From Saccharothrix longispora (GTDB taxonomy: Bacteria > Actinomycetota > Actinomycetes > Mycobacteriales > Pseudonocardiaceae), in contig NZ_NSDM01000007.1 in the NCBI RefSeq assembly GCF_030852425.1, positions 248,001 to 312,000 on the forward strand: a DNA stretch of 64,000 bases, read 5' to 3'. Positions 16,684 through 25,020 of this stretch are shown here, piece after piece. The notes beneath the pieces were generated by a model. That model did not search any database. It was not told the origin of the DNA and saw nothing but the letters and a program-made list of their open reading frames with translations. Position numbers and translations under genes: made by a program. Numbering within the stretch: position 1 is the stretch's first letter; every line of letters starts with the position of its first letter.

Positions 16684-16785
16684 CGGACCAGCCTAGGTGA
16701 GCGGGCGGGGCGGGGTCGGTCCGCGCGCCGGGGCTGTGGACAACTCCCCCCGCCGGTGTCCGGGGCCGTGGTCGGGACTCGGCGG

Positions 16786-17256
16786 TCAGGACTCGGCGGT
16801 GCGCTCCCGGTCGTGCAGCGGGCCGAGTTCGCGCGCCCCGGACACGGTGCGCCGGGCGATCCGCCACCGGCCGTCGTGGTGGCGGTACTCGTCCAGGTAG
16901 GTGCCCACGCCGGTCGACCAGGTCCCGTCGTCGAAGTTCACGTGGAAGATGACGTCGCTGCGGCCGGTCGCGACGCCCTCGGCCAGGCCGGCGAGGTCCA
17001 CGACGTGGCTGACCGTCCCGTGCCGCATGACGGGGAACGCCCGCCACTGCTCGCGGACGGCGGCGCAGATGGCGTCGATGCCGGTGAACACGTGGTCCGG
17101 GCCGGTGTCCCACACCGCGTCGGGCGTCCAGACCTCCCGCCAGAGGTCCGGGTCGCGGTGGTCGGCGGCCACGCAGTAGTTGTCGGCCAGCCGGTGGAGG
17201 GCCAGTTCGGCCTCGACCCGCTCCAGGCGGGCGACGACGTCGCGCAGTTCGGTCAT
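16786..17256 (-). CDS. SnoaL-like (NTF2-fold) protein
   Basis: 156 residues. The N-terminal helix RLADNYCVAADHRDPDLWREV, followed by WTPDAVWDTG, matches the SnoaL_4 type of NTF2-fold proteins, which include small isomerases and dehydratases as well as non-enzymatic binders. The conserved HVNFDDGTWSTGVGTYLDEY strands complete the cone fold. ATG at 17256. It stands alone between dgt and a DUF218 gene. No partner enzyme is encoded nearby, so the ligand is unknown. Confidence 0.8.
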   Translation of the reverse strand: MTELRDVVARLERVEAELALHRLADNYCVAADHRDPDLWREVWTPDAVWDTGPDHVFTGIDAICAAVREQWRAFPVMRHGTVSHVVDLAGLAEGVATGRSDVIFHVNFDDGTWSTGVGTYLDEYRHHDGRWRIARRTVSGARELGPLHDRERTAES

Positions 17257-17323
17257 GCCCCCACTGTGGCCGGTGCGCGCGTCCCGCGCGGGGGAACCGC
17301 GGACCGTCGGACGGGAAACCCGG

Positions 17324-17962
17324 TCAGAGCAGGATGCCGTCGAACGCCCCGGCCGGCGCCTTCATCAGGTGGTAGTACAGCAGCCCGCCGGTCTCGCGGC
17401 GGATGTAGAACAGCTGCGTCTGCCGCGTCTGCACGTTCGGCCCGCTGCGCGTCGGCGACGTCCAGGCCGACAGGCCCTCGTCCTCGGCCATCGTGCGCGC
17501 CCGCAGCGAGTGCCACGGGTCGCTGACGATCACCGCGGTGCGCAACGACTTCGCGCGGGCGGCGGCGGCCACGGCCCGGATGCTGCCCAGGGTGTCGTTG
17601 CCCTCGCCGACCTCCAGGATGCGGTCGGTGGGGACGTCGTTGTCCTCCAGCCAGATGCGGCCGGCCTCGCCCTCGGTGAAGTTGTCGCCGGGCTGCCTGC
17701 CGCCGGTGGTGGCGATGTACTCGACCACGCCCTGGTCGTAGAGGCGCTTCGCGTGCTGCAACCGCGCTTCGAGCACCTCGGAGGGCACGCCGTTGTACTG
17801 GGCGGCGCCGAGCACCACGGCCATGTCCGCGTGCGTGCGGTCGTCCTCGCGGGCGACCTGCCAGACGCGGAAAGCCGTGCCGCCGACGACGAGCAGGCCG
17901 ATGACGAGGGCGCCGAGCACGAGGCGCGTCACGAGCCGGCGGAGCCTCGGCAGGAACGTCAC
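17324..17962 (-). CDS. YdcF/SanA-type DUF218 membrane protein
   Basis: 212 residues with one N-terminal helix (LVLGALVIGLLVVGGTAF) and an extracytoplasmic DUF218 domain: DMAVVLGAAQYNGVPS, YIATTGGRQPGDNFTEGE, NDTLGSIRAVAAAA and VIVSDPWHSLRA. Relatives affect vancomycin sensitivity and wall integrity in other bacteria; the enzymatic role is not firmly known. The frame is open upstream, but the GTG at 17962 gives a normal anchor. It is divergent from the peptidase gene 43 bases away. Confidence 0.88.
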   Translation of the reverse strand: MTFLPRLRRLVTRLVLGALVIGLLVVGGTAFRVWQVAREDDRTHADMAVVLGAAQYNGVPSEVLEARLQHAKRLYDQGVVEYIATTGGRQPGDNFTEGEAGRIWLEDNDVPTDRILEVGEGNDTLGSIRAVAAAARAKSLRTAVIVSDPWHSLRARTMAEDEGLSAWTSPTRSGPNVQTRQTQLFYIRRETGGLLYYHLMKAPAGAFDGILL

Positions 17963-18005
17963 GCACCCGATGATTCCACACCTCGGCACTGGGAAGATCG
18001 AGCCC

Positions 18006-18737
18006 ATGCCAGCAGAGCAGCCGACGATCGTCGCGACCTCCGGCGGTTTCCGCGCCGGCCACCGGACCAACCTGGAGTTCCACCGGCTCGTCCACCACGC
18101 CGTGGACCTGTCCGGCGTGCACGGGCGCGCGCCGCGGCTCTGCCACGTCGGCACGGCCAACGGCGACCAGCGGTGGTTCAACGCGGACGTCTCCGAGGCG
18201 GGCCGGCTCGTCGGGTGGGAGGTGTCGCACCTCAACCTGTTCACCATGCCGCCCACCGAGGACCTGGCCGGGTTCGTGCGCGAGCACGACGTGGTGTGGG
18301 TGGGCGGCGGCTCGGTGGCGAACCTGCTGGCCGTGTGGGAGGTGCACGGCCTCGGTCCCGTGCTGCGCGACGCGTGGCGGGACGGCGTCGTGCTCGGCGG
18401 GGTGTCGGCCGGGTCGATCTGCTGGTACCTCGGCGGGTCCACGGACTCGTTCGGACCGGACCTGCGCGTGGTGACCAACGGGCTCGGGTTCCTGCCCTAC
18501 GGCAACGGCGTGCACTACGACAGCGAGCCGATGCGCCGGCCGACGATCCACGCGGCCGTCGCGGCCGGGACGCTGCCGGTCACGCACTGCACCGACGACG
18601 GCGCCGGGCTGGTCTACCGCGGCACCGAACTGGTCGAGGCGGTCTCCGAACGGCCCACGGGCGGCGCCTACCTGGTGCGACGCGACGAAGCTTCAGGAAT
18701 CGCACAGGAGGAAACGCTCGACACCAGGCGGTTGTGA
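18006..18737 (+). CDS. peptidase E (S51 family serine peptidase)
   Basis: 243 residues with a class-I glutaminase-like fold. The nucleophile elbow is GGVSAGSICW, with serine as the catalytic residue of S51 dipeptidases. The strand before it is VVWVGGGSVANLL. The conserved NGLGFLPYGNGVHYD supplies the histidine region. Family enzymes release N-terminal aspartyl dipeptides or cleave cyanophycin products. No signal peptide; cytoplasmic. ATG at 18006. It stands alone next to a decayed stretch. Confidence 0.9.
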   Translation: MPAEQPTIVATSGGFRAGHRTNLEFHRLVHHAVDLSGVHGRAPRLCHVGTANGDQRWFNADVSEAGRLVGWEVSHLNLFTMPPTEDLAGFVREHDVVWVGGGSVANLLAVWEVHGLGPVLRDAWRDGVVLGGVSAGSICWYLGGSTDSFGPDLRVVTNGLGFLPYGNGVHYDSEPMRRPTIHAAVAAGTLPVTHCTDDGAGLVYRGTELVEAVSERPTGGAYLVRRDEASGIAQEETLDTRRL

Positions 18738-19268
18738 ACGGACCGTGGAGGGGTGGCAGGACGCCGGCGGCTCGTGGTGCCCGCGCCGGTCGTCGGCGTG
18801 GACGCGGTGCTGCTCCCGGGGCCACCCGGGACCGCCGGCGTCGCCGAGACCCCGCACGCCGCCGCGCCCCGGACGGCCGGGAACCCGCCCCGGACCTCCC
18901 GGCGGCCGTGGCGCGGGCGGTCGGGGCCGCCGCCGGTGTCGAACCGGGGGGTGACCCCGGTGGACCTCGACACCGGCGCCGCGGCGTCCGCGTCGGATCA
19001 TCGCCACCAACACCGTCGCCCGGGGCGACACCCGCGAGGTCGGGCTCGACCAGGCCACCGAGCACGGGTAGCGGCGACGTTGTCGACCACCTGGCGGGGG
19101 TCGCCCCTCCACGGCATCGGGATGGGCTTGCCGTCGATGCGCGCGACAGCGAGCTGCGGTGACCGCATCACGAGCCGACCTTGCCGGCGACGTGCGATCA
19201 CCCGCACCCGTACCGGACGCGGAACGCGCTGCGCCCCTGCGACCACCCCGCGGCCGGCACTCGGCGCG
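18738..19268. other. 531-bp stretch, probably decayed sequence
   Basis: Both strands carry several overlapping arginine/proline-rich frames and none has a ribosome site. On the minus strand short stretches look protein-like in different frames, for example AVARIDGKPIPMPWRGDP near 19130 and LGGLVEPDLAGVAPGD near 19060. This suggests the remnant of a gene broken by frameshifts. I could not identify the ancestor. Confidence 0.4.
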
Positions 19269-19586
19269 TCAACCCCTCGGTGGCCGGATGACGCACCGCC
19301 GCCCGATGAACCCGGCGGCCAGTCGCCGCTCGGCGTCCGTGGCGACCGACGGCACGCCTGACATCGCGGGATGCCCGGGTGCGGTCAGGACGACGCGGTA
19401 ACCCCGGGCGCGGCCCGCGTGGAGCAGCACGACCACGTCGGCGAGGCCGAGGCCGCGCCACCGGAAGACGGCCGCGATCGCCCCGGGCGACTCCCGGTCC
19501 GGCACGCGGTGGAACGTCCAACGCCGCCGGACCAGTTCGGCCGGCCACTCGTCCAGCAGCGCCGAGTCCGCCGGGGCGGCGCTCAC
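19269..19586 (-). CDS. small hypothetical protein (105 aa)
   Basis: 105 residues from GTG 19586. No membrane segment. Visible stretches are WTFHRVPDRESPGAIAAVFRW, LADVVVLLHAGRARGYRVVL and ERRLAAGFIGRRC. It lies 28 bases downstream of the 93-residue protein below and in the same direction, so the two probably form an operon. This pair is divergent from the XRE/DUF397 genes. I do not recognise a family. The conserved feel of the middle (alternating hydrophobic strands) suggests a real small globular protein. Confidence 0.6.
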   Translation of the reverse strand: MSAAPADSALLDEWPAELVRRRWTFHRVPDRESPGAIAAVFRWRGLGLADVVVLLHAGRARGYRVVLTAPGHPAMSGVPSVATDAERRLAAGFIGRRCVIRPPRG

Positions 19587-19614
19587 CGCACCCCCGGGCT
19601 CGGGGGCGGGGCGT

Positions 19615-19896
19615 TCACGACACCGGGTCGGCGTCGACCCAGACCAGTCGCGCCGAGACGTCCTCACCGCGGCCGAACACCCGCAACGCCCGTTCCGGCG
19701 ACTCCGACCGCATCCGCACCCTGCCGTTCGGCGAGACCAGTTCGGCACGGTCGGGCCAGGCCATCCCCCACGCCGCGACCTCCGCGTCCTGGTGCGTGCC
19801 GAATTCGCGCAACACCGCGAACAGGCGCGGCCTCTCGTCGGCGAGCAATTCGGTCACGAACTCCTCGTACTGCTGCTGTCCGGTCGTGGGCGACAT
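19615..19896 (-). CDS. small hypothetical protein (93 aa)
   Basis: 93 residues from ATG 19896, starting MSPTTGQQQYEEFVTELLAD. A helical N-terminal half is followed by WGMAWPDRAELVSPNGRVRM and a strand-rich end (SARLVWVDADPV). Soluble, with no motif I can name. It is the first gene of a two-gene unit divergent from the XRE regulator at 20010. The shared gap of 113 bases is AT-richer than its surroundings and probably contains both promoters. That arrangement suggests control by the XRE protein. Confidence 0.65.
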   Translation of the reverse strand: MSPTTGQQQYEEFVTELLADERPRLFAVLREFGTHQDAEVAAWGMAWPDRAELVSPNGRVRMRSESPERALRVFGRGEDVSARLVWVDADPVS

Positions 19897-20009
19897 GCCA
19901 ACCGCCTCCGTGTCGTAACCGATTGACCACTTGGTGTAGCGATACTGTGCTACGAGAAACCGGTACCAGAACCGGGAACCCGTTTTATTCACCTTTTCGG
20001 AGGACAACA

Positions 20010-20921
20010 GTGCGTCAGGACAACGGTGGCGCGATCAACGCGACAGTGCGGCGGTGGCAGCTCACCGAAACGTTGCGAGCGTTGCGTGAAAGCAGCGGAT
20101 TGAGCATCGAACAGGCCGCCGAACGTCTCCGGAAAGGTACGGGCAAGTGGTCGCGCTCGAAACTCGGCCGGATCGAGACGCGCGAACAAGGCGTCAAGCG
20201 GCACGACGTGGAGCAATTGCTGGACCTGTACGGGGTGGACGACCAGGGCATGCGCAACTGGATGCTCGGCCTGGCGTCCACCGTGAACGAACGCGGCTAC
20301 TGGCTGGCGCTCCGCAAGGACCTGCCGGGCGACTTCCACGAGTTCCTGAGCGTCGAAGCGGCACTCGTGGCGTTGCGCGAGTTCGAGACGATGGTGGTGC
20401 CGGGCCTGCTCCAGACCGCCGACTACACGCGGGCGCTGATCTACGGCGCCAACCCCGGCATGGGGTACGAGGTGGTGGACCGCCGCGTGATCGCCCGGCT
20501 GGCGCGGCAACAGGTGCTCGCGCGCCCGAACCCGTTGCGGTTCCACGTGATCCTCGACGAGGCGATCCTGGAACGCCCGGTCGGCACACCGCTGGTGATG
20601 CGCAACCAACTCCAACGCCTGCTCGACACGTCGGAGGCCGACCACATCACGGTCCAGGTGCTCCCCAAGTCGGCAGGTGCGACCCCGGCGCTCGACGGAC
20701 CGTTCTCCATCTTGACCTTGCCCGAGCCGATTCCCGATTTCGGCTACGCCGAAGGACCAGGGGGTGCGGTCTACATCGAGGACCGCGCCCAGGTACGCGT
20801 CTGCACCGAACGCTGGGGCATCCTCACTCAACGATCACTGTCCCCCTCCGATTCGCTGGACGCGATCAGTGAGGCGGTGAAGACTTACACCCAACCGGCT
20901 ACGGCAAGGGACGCGGAATGA
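20010..20921 (+). CDS. XRE-family regulator with DUF5753 (Scr1-type)
   Basis: 303 residues. The N-terminal helix-turn-helix (TLRALRESSGLSIEQAAERL, then SKLGRIETREQGV) is followed by the DUF5753 domain: EFETMVVPGLLQTADYTRAL, LDEAILERPVG and ITVQVLPKSAGATPALDGPF. Such regulators are abundant in Streptomyces and relatives and nearly always precede a DUF397 gene. The GTG at 20010 has GGAGGA seven bases upstream. The stop overlaps the DUF397 start (ATGA). DNA target and signal are unknown, but the divergent small-protein genes are candidate targets. Confidence 0.95.
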   Translation: MRQDNGGAINATVRRWQLTETLRALRESSGLSIEQAAERLRKGTGKWSRSKLGRIETREQGVKRHDVEQLLDLYGVDDQGMRNWMLGLASTVNERGYWLALRKDLPGDFHEFLSVEAALVALREFETMVVPGLLQTADYTRALIYGANPGMGYEVVDRRVIARLARQQVLARPNPLRFHVILDEAILERPVGTPLVMRNQLQRLLDTSEADHITVQVLPKSAGATPALDGPFSILTLPEPIPDFGYAEGPGGAVYIEDRAQVRVCTERWGILTQRSLSPSDSLDAISEAVKTYTQPATARDAE

Positions 20922-21097
20922 TCAATTGGCGCAAGAGCAGCTACTCGGGCAGCGGCGGCACCGGAGGTGGCAACTGCGTCGAGGTCGCCCCGCACGGCCG
21001 GCGGTACGCGGTGCGGGACAGCAAGAACCCGGACGCGGGCACGGTCGTCGTCACCCGCGCCTGGCTCGACGCGATCAAGTCCGGTGCGCTCGACTAG
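20918..21097 (+). CDS. DUF397 protein, partner of the XRE regulator
   Basis: 59 residues beginning INWRKSSYSGSGG, then NCVEVAPHGRRYAVRDSKNPD and VTRAWLDAIKSGALD: the complete DUF397 pattern. It is coupled to the XRE gene by an ATGA overlap. In studied actinobacterial pairs the DUF397 protein binds or modulates the XRE partner; that is by analogy here. The open frames downstream are not supported. Confidence 0.95.
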   Translation: MINWRKSSYSGSGGTGGGNCVEVAPHGRRYAVRDSKNPDAGTVVVTRAWLDAIKSGALD

Positions 21098-21314
21098 TGC
21101 CGCGTCTCGGAGCGTCGACCCGTTGACCGGTCCGATGGGCTGACGGTCCGGGGTGGCACTCCCCCGTCGGGCGGGAGGTGGTCGCGGTCATCGTCCGGAG
21201 GTGTTCGTCCGGACGACGGCGCATCGCTGACGTCGTGCCCCTGCGGGTGGCGGTCACCTCCGAGGAGGTCGCCACCGCACACGGACACGACGTCCTTCGC
21301 GAGCGCCGCCTTCC

Positions 21315-22781
21315 TCAGTTGACGCGGTCCGCCGCCGGGTGGATCAGCTCCACCCCCTCGCGCTGCTCCGCCCACTGCTCGATGGCCTGGCCGCACGCCT
21401 GGTCGAGGTGGCGGACGCGGCTGAGGTCCACGCGCACGCGGCTGTCGTGCGGGAGGGCCTCCAGGGTTTCCAGCAGCCTCGGCAGGCGCAGGAACGTCGC
21501 GTTGCCGCGCACCGCCACGTGGTGGTGGTCCTCCCCGTGCGCGGTGACCGCGATGGTGAGCCTGGAGACGTCCCACGCGGTCTTCACCACGGCCGCGAGC
21601 AGGCCGACGACGGTGCCGGTGAGCAGGTCGGTCAACACGATCGTGGTCGCGGTGAGGACGAGCACGCCCGCCTCGGCGCGGTCGGTGCGGAACAGCGCCC
21701 GCACGCCGGACGGGTCGAGCAGCTTCCACCCGGCCTGCACGAGCAGCGCCGCCAGCACGGCGAGCGGCACGTAGGACAGCACGCCGGGCAGCAGCACGAC
21801 GAACAGCAGCAGCCAGGCGCCGTGCAGCACGCGGGACAGTCGGGTGCGGGCGCCCGCGTCGACGTTGGTCGCGCTGCGCACGATCACCGCCGTCATCGGC
21901 AGCGCGCCGAGGACGCCGCACACGGTGTTGCCGACGCCTTGCGCGACCAGCTCGGTGTCGTACCGGGTGCGCGGGCCGCTGTGCATGCGGTCGACGGCGG
22001 CGGCGCTGAACAGGCTCTCGGCGGACGCCACGAGGGCGAACGTCAGCATCGCGCCCAGCACGCCCACGTCGAACAGGCCGAGGTCGACCAGGGTCACGAC
22101 CTCGGTCAGCGGGCCGACCGAGATGCGCGGCAGCGGCAGCAGCAGGGCCACGGCGCTGGCCACGACGACGGCGACGAGCATGCCGGGCACGGCGCGCAGC
22201 GGCGTCCGCTTCCACAGCGCCGCCACGGACAGGGTCAGCACGCCGACCGCCACGCCGCTCAGCCCCGCGGCGGTGGTGGACGCGGACGCGGCCAGGCCGG
22301 CCAGGCCGGCGAACTTCTCGTCGGTGGTCGCGGGCTGGGCCTGCCCGGCGAACGGGTAGAGCTGGCCGAGGACCAGCACGAGGCCGATGCCCGCCAGCAT
22401 GCCCTGCACGACGGCGGGCGAGATGGCGCGGAACCAGCGGCCCAGGCGCAGCAGGCCCATGGCGACCTGGAGCAGGCCGGCGCCCAGGACGATGAGGCCG
22501 AGCGCGCCGAGTCCGTGGTCGGCGACCGCGTCGGCCACCAGCACGGTGAGCCCGGCGGCGGGACCGCTGACCTGCATGGTGCTGCCGGGCAGCAGGCCGA
22601 CGACGAGACCGCCGACCACTCCGGTGATGACGCCCAGTTCCGCGGGCACGCCCGAGGCGACGGCGATGCCCACGCAGAGCGGGAGCGCCACCAGGAACAC
22701 CACGAGGGACGCGCCCACGTCGGGCCAGAACGATGCCGCCCGCCCCGGTGGGGCGGACGAAGGTGCGATGTACGTGCTCAC
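21315..22781 (-). CDS. SulP-family anion transporter with STAS domain
   Basis: 488 residues: about eleven membrane segments beginning PDVGASLVVFLVALPLCVGI, with the family signature stretch STMQVSGPAAGLTVLV, then a C-terminal cytoplasmic STAS domain (HVAVRGNATFLRLPRLLETL, RVRVDLSRVRHLDQACGQA). Actinobacterial relatives with this start are often bicarbonate or sulfate carriers near carbonic anhydrase genes; none is visible here. The GTG at 22781 has GGAG seven bases upstream, and the longer frame to 22853 is rejected. The anion cannot be decided from sequence; bicarbonate is my first guess. Confidence 0.9.
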   Translation of the reverse strand: MSTYIAPSSAPPGRAASFWPDVGASLVVFLVALPLCVGIAVASGVPAELGVITGVVGGLVVGLLPGSTMQVSGPAAGLTVLVADAVADHGLGALGLIVLGAGLLQVAMGLLRLGRWFRAISPAVVQGMLAGIGLVLVLGQLYPFAGQAQPATTDEKFAGLAGLAASASTTAAGLSGVAVGVLTLSVAALWKRTPLRAVPGMLVAVVVASAVALLLPLPRISVGPLTEVVTLVDLGLFDVGVLGAMLTFALVASAESLFSAAAVDRMHSGPRTRYDTELVAQGVGNTVCGVLGALPMTAVIVRSATNVDAGARTRLSRVLHGAWLLLFVVLLPGVLSYVPLAVLAALLVQAGWKLLDPSGVRALFRTDRAEAGVLVLTATTIVLTDLLTGTVVGLLAAVVKTAWDVSRLTIAVTAHGEDHHHVAVRGNATFLRLPRLLETLEALPHDSRVRVDLSRVRHLDQACGQAIEQWAEQREGVELIHPAADRVN

Positions 22782-23080
22782 TCGACGACTCCGGAAGCTC
22801 GGGCAGCCGCTGGAGCGGCTGGATGAGGTCGGTCCGGTGGGCGAGGACCTCACCGGACTCGATGTCGCGGGACCGGCCGCGCACCCGCGAGGTGATCACG
22901 GTGCGTGAGTCCGCGCGGGGGTGGACACGTGGTCGGCGACTGCCCGCGGGCGAGGCGACGGCCCGTTTCCGGGACCTCCTCGCGAATGCGCGGGCGCGCC
23001 GACCCGACTGCGGGAATCCCACGTGCTTTCCCGCCCGTCGGCGGTCGGACGGTGCGTTGACGGCGGCGGTGGGGCGTCCG
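22782..23080. other. 299-bp gap, no gene supported
   Basis: Contains the upstream region of the SulP gene. Open frames on both strands are arginine-rich and lack ribosome sites. No repeat, hairpin or tRNA was recognised. Confidence 0.5.
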
Positions 23081-23422
23081 TCAGTGCCGGAACACCTGCA
23101 ACGCGGATGGCGTGCACCATTCGCGGAGGTGGTCGGTCCGCCCCCGGCAGAGGAACGCGGGAGTGCTCGTGCGCACCCACCGGCGCGGCGGGCCGGCGAG
23201 CGGGCGCGAAGCCGGTTTCACGTTCCTGGCCGGTGAATACCCGGCCGACCAGGAACGGTGCTCGGGGGTGCCGCGACCCTCGCGCGGCGGTTCCTCCTCC
23301 GCCGCGCCGACCGCCGCGTGCGTCGCGGGCACGACCCGCGCCACGCGGGCGTGATCCAACGGTGATGGGCTGAGGACGGCGACGAGCGCCAATGCGATCA
23401 CCGCGACAACGGCACGCGCCAT
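23081..23422 (-). CDS. secreted hypothetical protein (113 aa)
   Basis: 113 residues with a clear N-terminal signal segment (MARAVVAVIALALVAVLSPS). The mature part is polar and rich in Arg and Pro, with two cysteines near the end (FLCRG and EWCTP) that could pair. The ATG at 23422 follows an AGGGGGTG ribosome site by five bases, which is the main evidence that it is a gene. No family recognised. The preceding 150 bases are AT-richer than average and probably hold its promoter. Confidence 0.52.
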   Translation of the reverse strand: MARAVVAVIALALVAVLSPSPLDHARVARVVPATHAAVGAAEEEPPREGRGTPEHRSWSAGYSPARNVKPASRPLAGPPRRWVRTSTPAFLCRGRTDHLREWCTPSALQVFRH

Positions 23423-23573
23423 GACACCCCCTGATGAGCTGCGTCTGCATCAAGTGTCACAAAACGGGGTGACGTGACGGTTAATGATGAGCCGCTTTTG
23501 CCCACTTCGGGAAATGTTCACTCGATCGTTCGCGATAAATCCCATCAAACCGGTGAAGCATTACCCAGAGTGG

Positions 23574-24059
23574 TCACCGGTGGAGTGCGGCCAGCGCGAA
23601 CGAAGCACTCGCGGCGAGCGACGCGACGGCGCGCACGTGGTTGGCGGGCACCCACTGGCGCAGGTAGGTCGCCCAGTACCCGGGCCGGCGCTCCAGCTCG
23701 CCGTTGCGCGGGACGTGGAACGCCGCGGTGAGCCCGAGCCCGCCGAGCAGGTACAGCGCCGCGCCCGCCCACGCCCACGGGTCGCCCTCGAACGCGGCGA
23801 GGGCGGACACCGCCGCGGTGGCGAGGAACAGGCCGAGGAACGCCGGGTTGAGCAGCGCGGTGTTGATCGACCGCATCGCGGCGGCGCCCTCCTCGGGCGC
23901 GAGCCGGCGCAACCCCGGCACCACCATCGCGGAGAACGCGAAGAAGACGCCCGCCATCATCCCGCAGCACAGGGCCGCGATCACCGTCACCGTGGGGAAC
24001 ACCGCCCCAGTGAACCGGGCGGGGAGGCCCGCTTCCATGGTCGAAGCGCCCGAACGCAT
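23574..24059 (-). CDS. DUF1772 (anthrone-oxygenase-like) membrane protein
   Basis: 161 residues with four membrane helices. MMAGVFFAFSAMVVPGLRRL is the first helix and the family's conserved region, and the SINTALLNPAFLG stretch is also typical. The best-characterised relatives are fungal anthrone oxygenases; most bacterial members are uncharacterised. The ATG at 24059 lies inside a palindrome and follows a TAGAGA box by nine bases, so translation is probably leaderless; ATG 24038 is an alternative. It is divergent from an AraC-family gene, which is its likely regulator. Confidence 0.82.
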   Translation of the reverse strand: MRSGASTMEAGLPARFTGAVFPTVTVIAALCCGMMAGVFFAFSAMVVPGLRRLAPEEGAAAMRSINTALLNPAFLGLFLATAAVSALAAFEGDPWAWAGAALYLLGGLGLTAAFHVPRNGELERRPGYWATYLRQWVPANHVRAVASLAASASFALAALHR

Positions 24060-24068
24060 GCGCGTTCG
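24051..24068. promoter_or_regulatory. palindrome between DUF1772 and AraC genes
   Basis: CGAACGC-ATGC-GCGTTCG, a perfect 7-bp inverted repeat that covers the DUF1772 start codon and lies 17 bases before the AraC GTG. On the plus strand TAGGCT lies six bases before that GTG, so the AraC transcript may also be leaderless. Binding at the palindrome could shut both genes. Confidence 0.5.
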
Positions 24069-24084
24069 TCTCTAGGCTGGTCCC

Positions 24085-25008
24085 GTGGACGCACTCGCCG
24101 GTTTGCTGGACGGTCCGCGGGCGCGCGGCGCGTTCCTGCTGCGCACCGTCCTGGAGCCGCCGTGGTCGCTGCGCGTCCAGGACCGCGCCCCGCTGTCGGT
24201 GGTGGCCGTGGTGCGCGGGGACGGCTGGCTGATGCCCGACGGCGCGCCGCCCGTGCGGCTGCGCACCGGGGACGTCGCCGTGCTGCGCGGCCCCGAGGCG
24301 TACGGGCTGGCCGACGACCCCGCCACCCCCGTGCAGGCCGTCGTGCACCCCGGCGAGACCAGCACCACGCCCGACGGCGTCGAGCTGTGCGACCAGTGGT
24401 GCCGGGGCGTGCGCACGTGGGGGTCGGCCCCGGACGGGCCGGTCGTGCTGCTCAGCGGCACCTACCAGGTCGACGGCGAGGTGAGCCGGCGGCTGCTGTC
24501 GGCGCTGCCCCAGTGGCTGGTGGTGCCGCGCTCCGACCTGCCCGTCGTGCCGCTGCTGGCCGAGGAGGTCACCCGCGACCTGCCCGGTCAGGAGGCCGTC
24601 CTGGACCGCCTGCTGGACCTGCTGCTCATCTCCGTGCTGCGGGCCTGGTTCTGCCGCCCCGAGGCCAACCCGCCCGCCTGGTACTCGGCGCACGCCGATC
24701 CCGTCGTGGGGCGGGCGCTGCACCTGCTGCACGCCGACCCCGCGCACCCGTGGACGGTCGGTTCGCTGGCCGACGCGGTCGGCGCGTCCCGGGCCGCCCT
24801 GGCGCGGCGGTTCACCGAGCTGGTCGGCGAGCCGCCGATGGCCTACCTGACCGACTGGCGCCTGTCGCTGGCCGCCGACCTGCTGCGCGAGCCGTCCGCG
24901 ACCGTGGCGTCCGTCGCCCGACAGGTCGGCTACAGCACGGCGTTCGCGCTGTCGACGGCGTTCAAGCGGGAACGCGGCGTCAGCCCCTCCGAGCACCGGG
25001 CCCGGTAG
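24085..25008 (+). CDS. AraC-family regulator with cupin sensor domain
   Basis: 307 residues. The N-terminal half is a cupin-type sensor (LSVVAVVRGDGWLMPDGAPP, RLRTGDVAVLRGPEAYGL). The C-terminal third has two helix-turn-helix units: WTVGSLADAVGASRAALARRF and ATVASVARQVGYSTAFALST. The GTG at 24085 fits a leaderless start. It is divergent from the DUF1772 gene, a common pairing, and probably controls it. The CxxxWC in ELCDQWCRG of the sensor could bind metal or respond to oxidation; that is only a possibility. Confidence 0.92.
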   Translation: MDALAGLLDGPRARGAFLLRTVLEPPWSLRVQDRAPLSVVAVVRGDGWLMPDGAPPVRLRTGDVAVLRGPEAYGLADDPATPVQAVVHPGETSTTPDGVELCDQWCRGVRTWGSAPDGPVVLLSGTYQVDGEVSRRLLSALPQWLVVPRSDLPVVPLLAEEVTRDLPGQEAVLDRLLDLLLISVLRAWFCRPEANPPAWYSAHADPVVGRALHLLHADPAHPWTVGSLADAVGASRAALARRFTELVGEPPMAYLTDWRLSLAADLLREPSATVASVARQVGYSTAFALSTAFKRERGVSPSEHRAR

Positions 25009-25020
25009 CGACCGGCGCGC

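Noticed and set aside
14161-17526. 1121-codon open frame on the plus strand
   Set aside because: It runs antisense through the serpin, dgt and the SnoaL-like gene; low-complexity composition.
21094-23022. 642-codon minus-strand frame overlapping the SulP gene
   Set aside because: It is out of frame with the SulP transporter, which has membrane segments and a STAS domain; the frame is Arg-rich noise.
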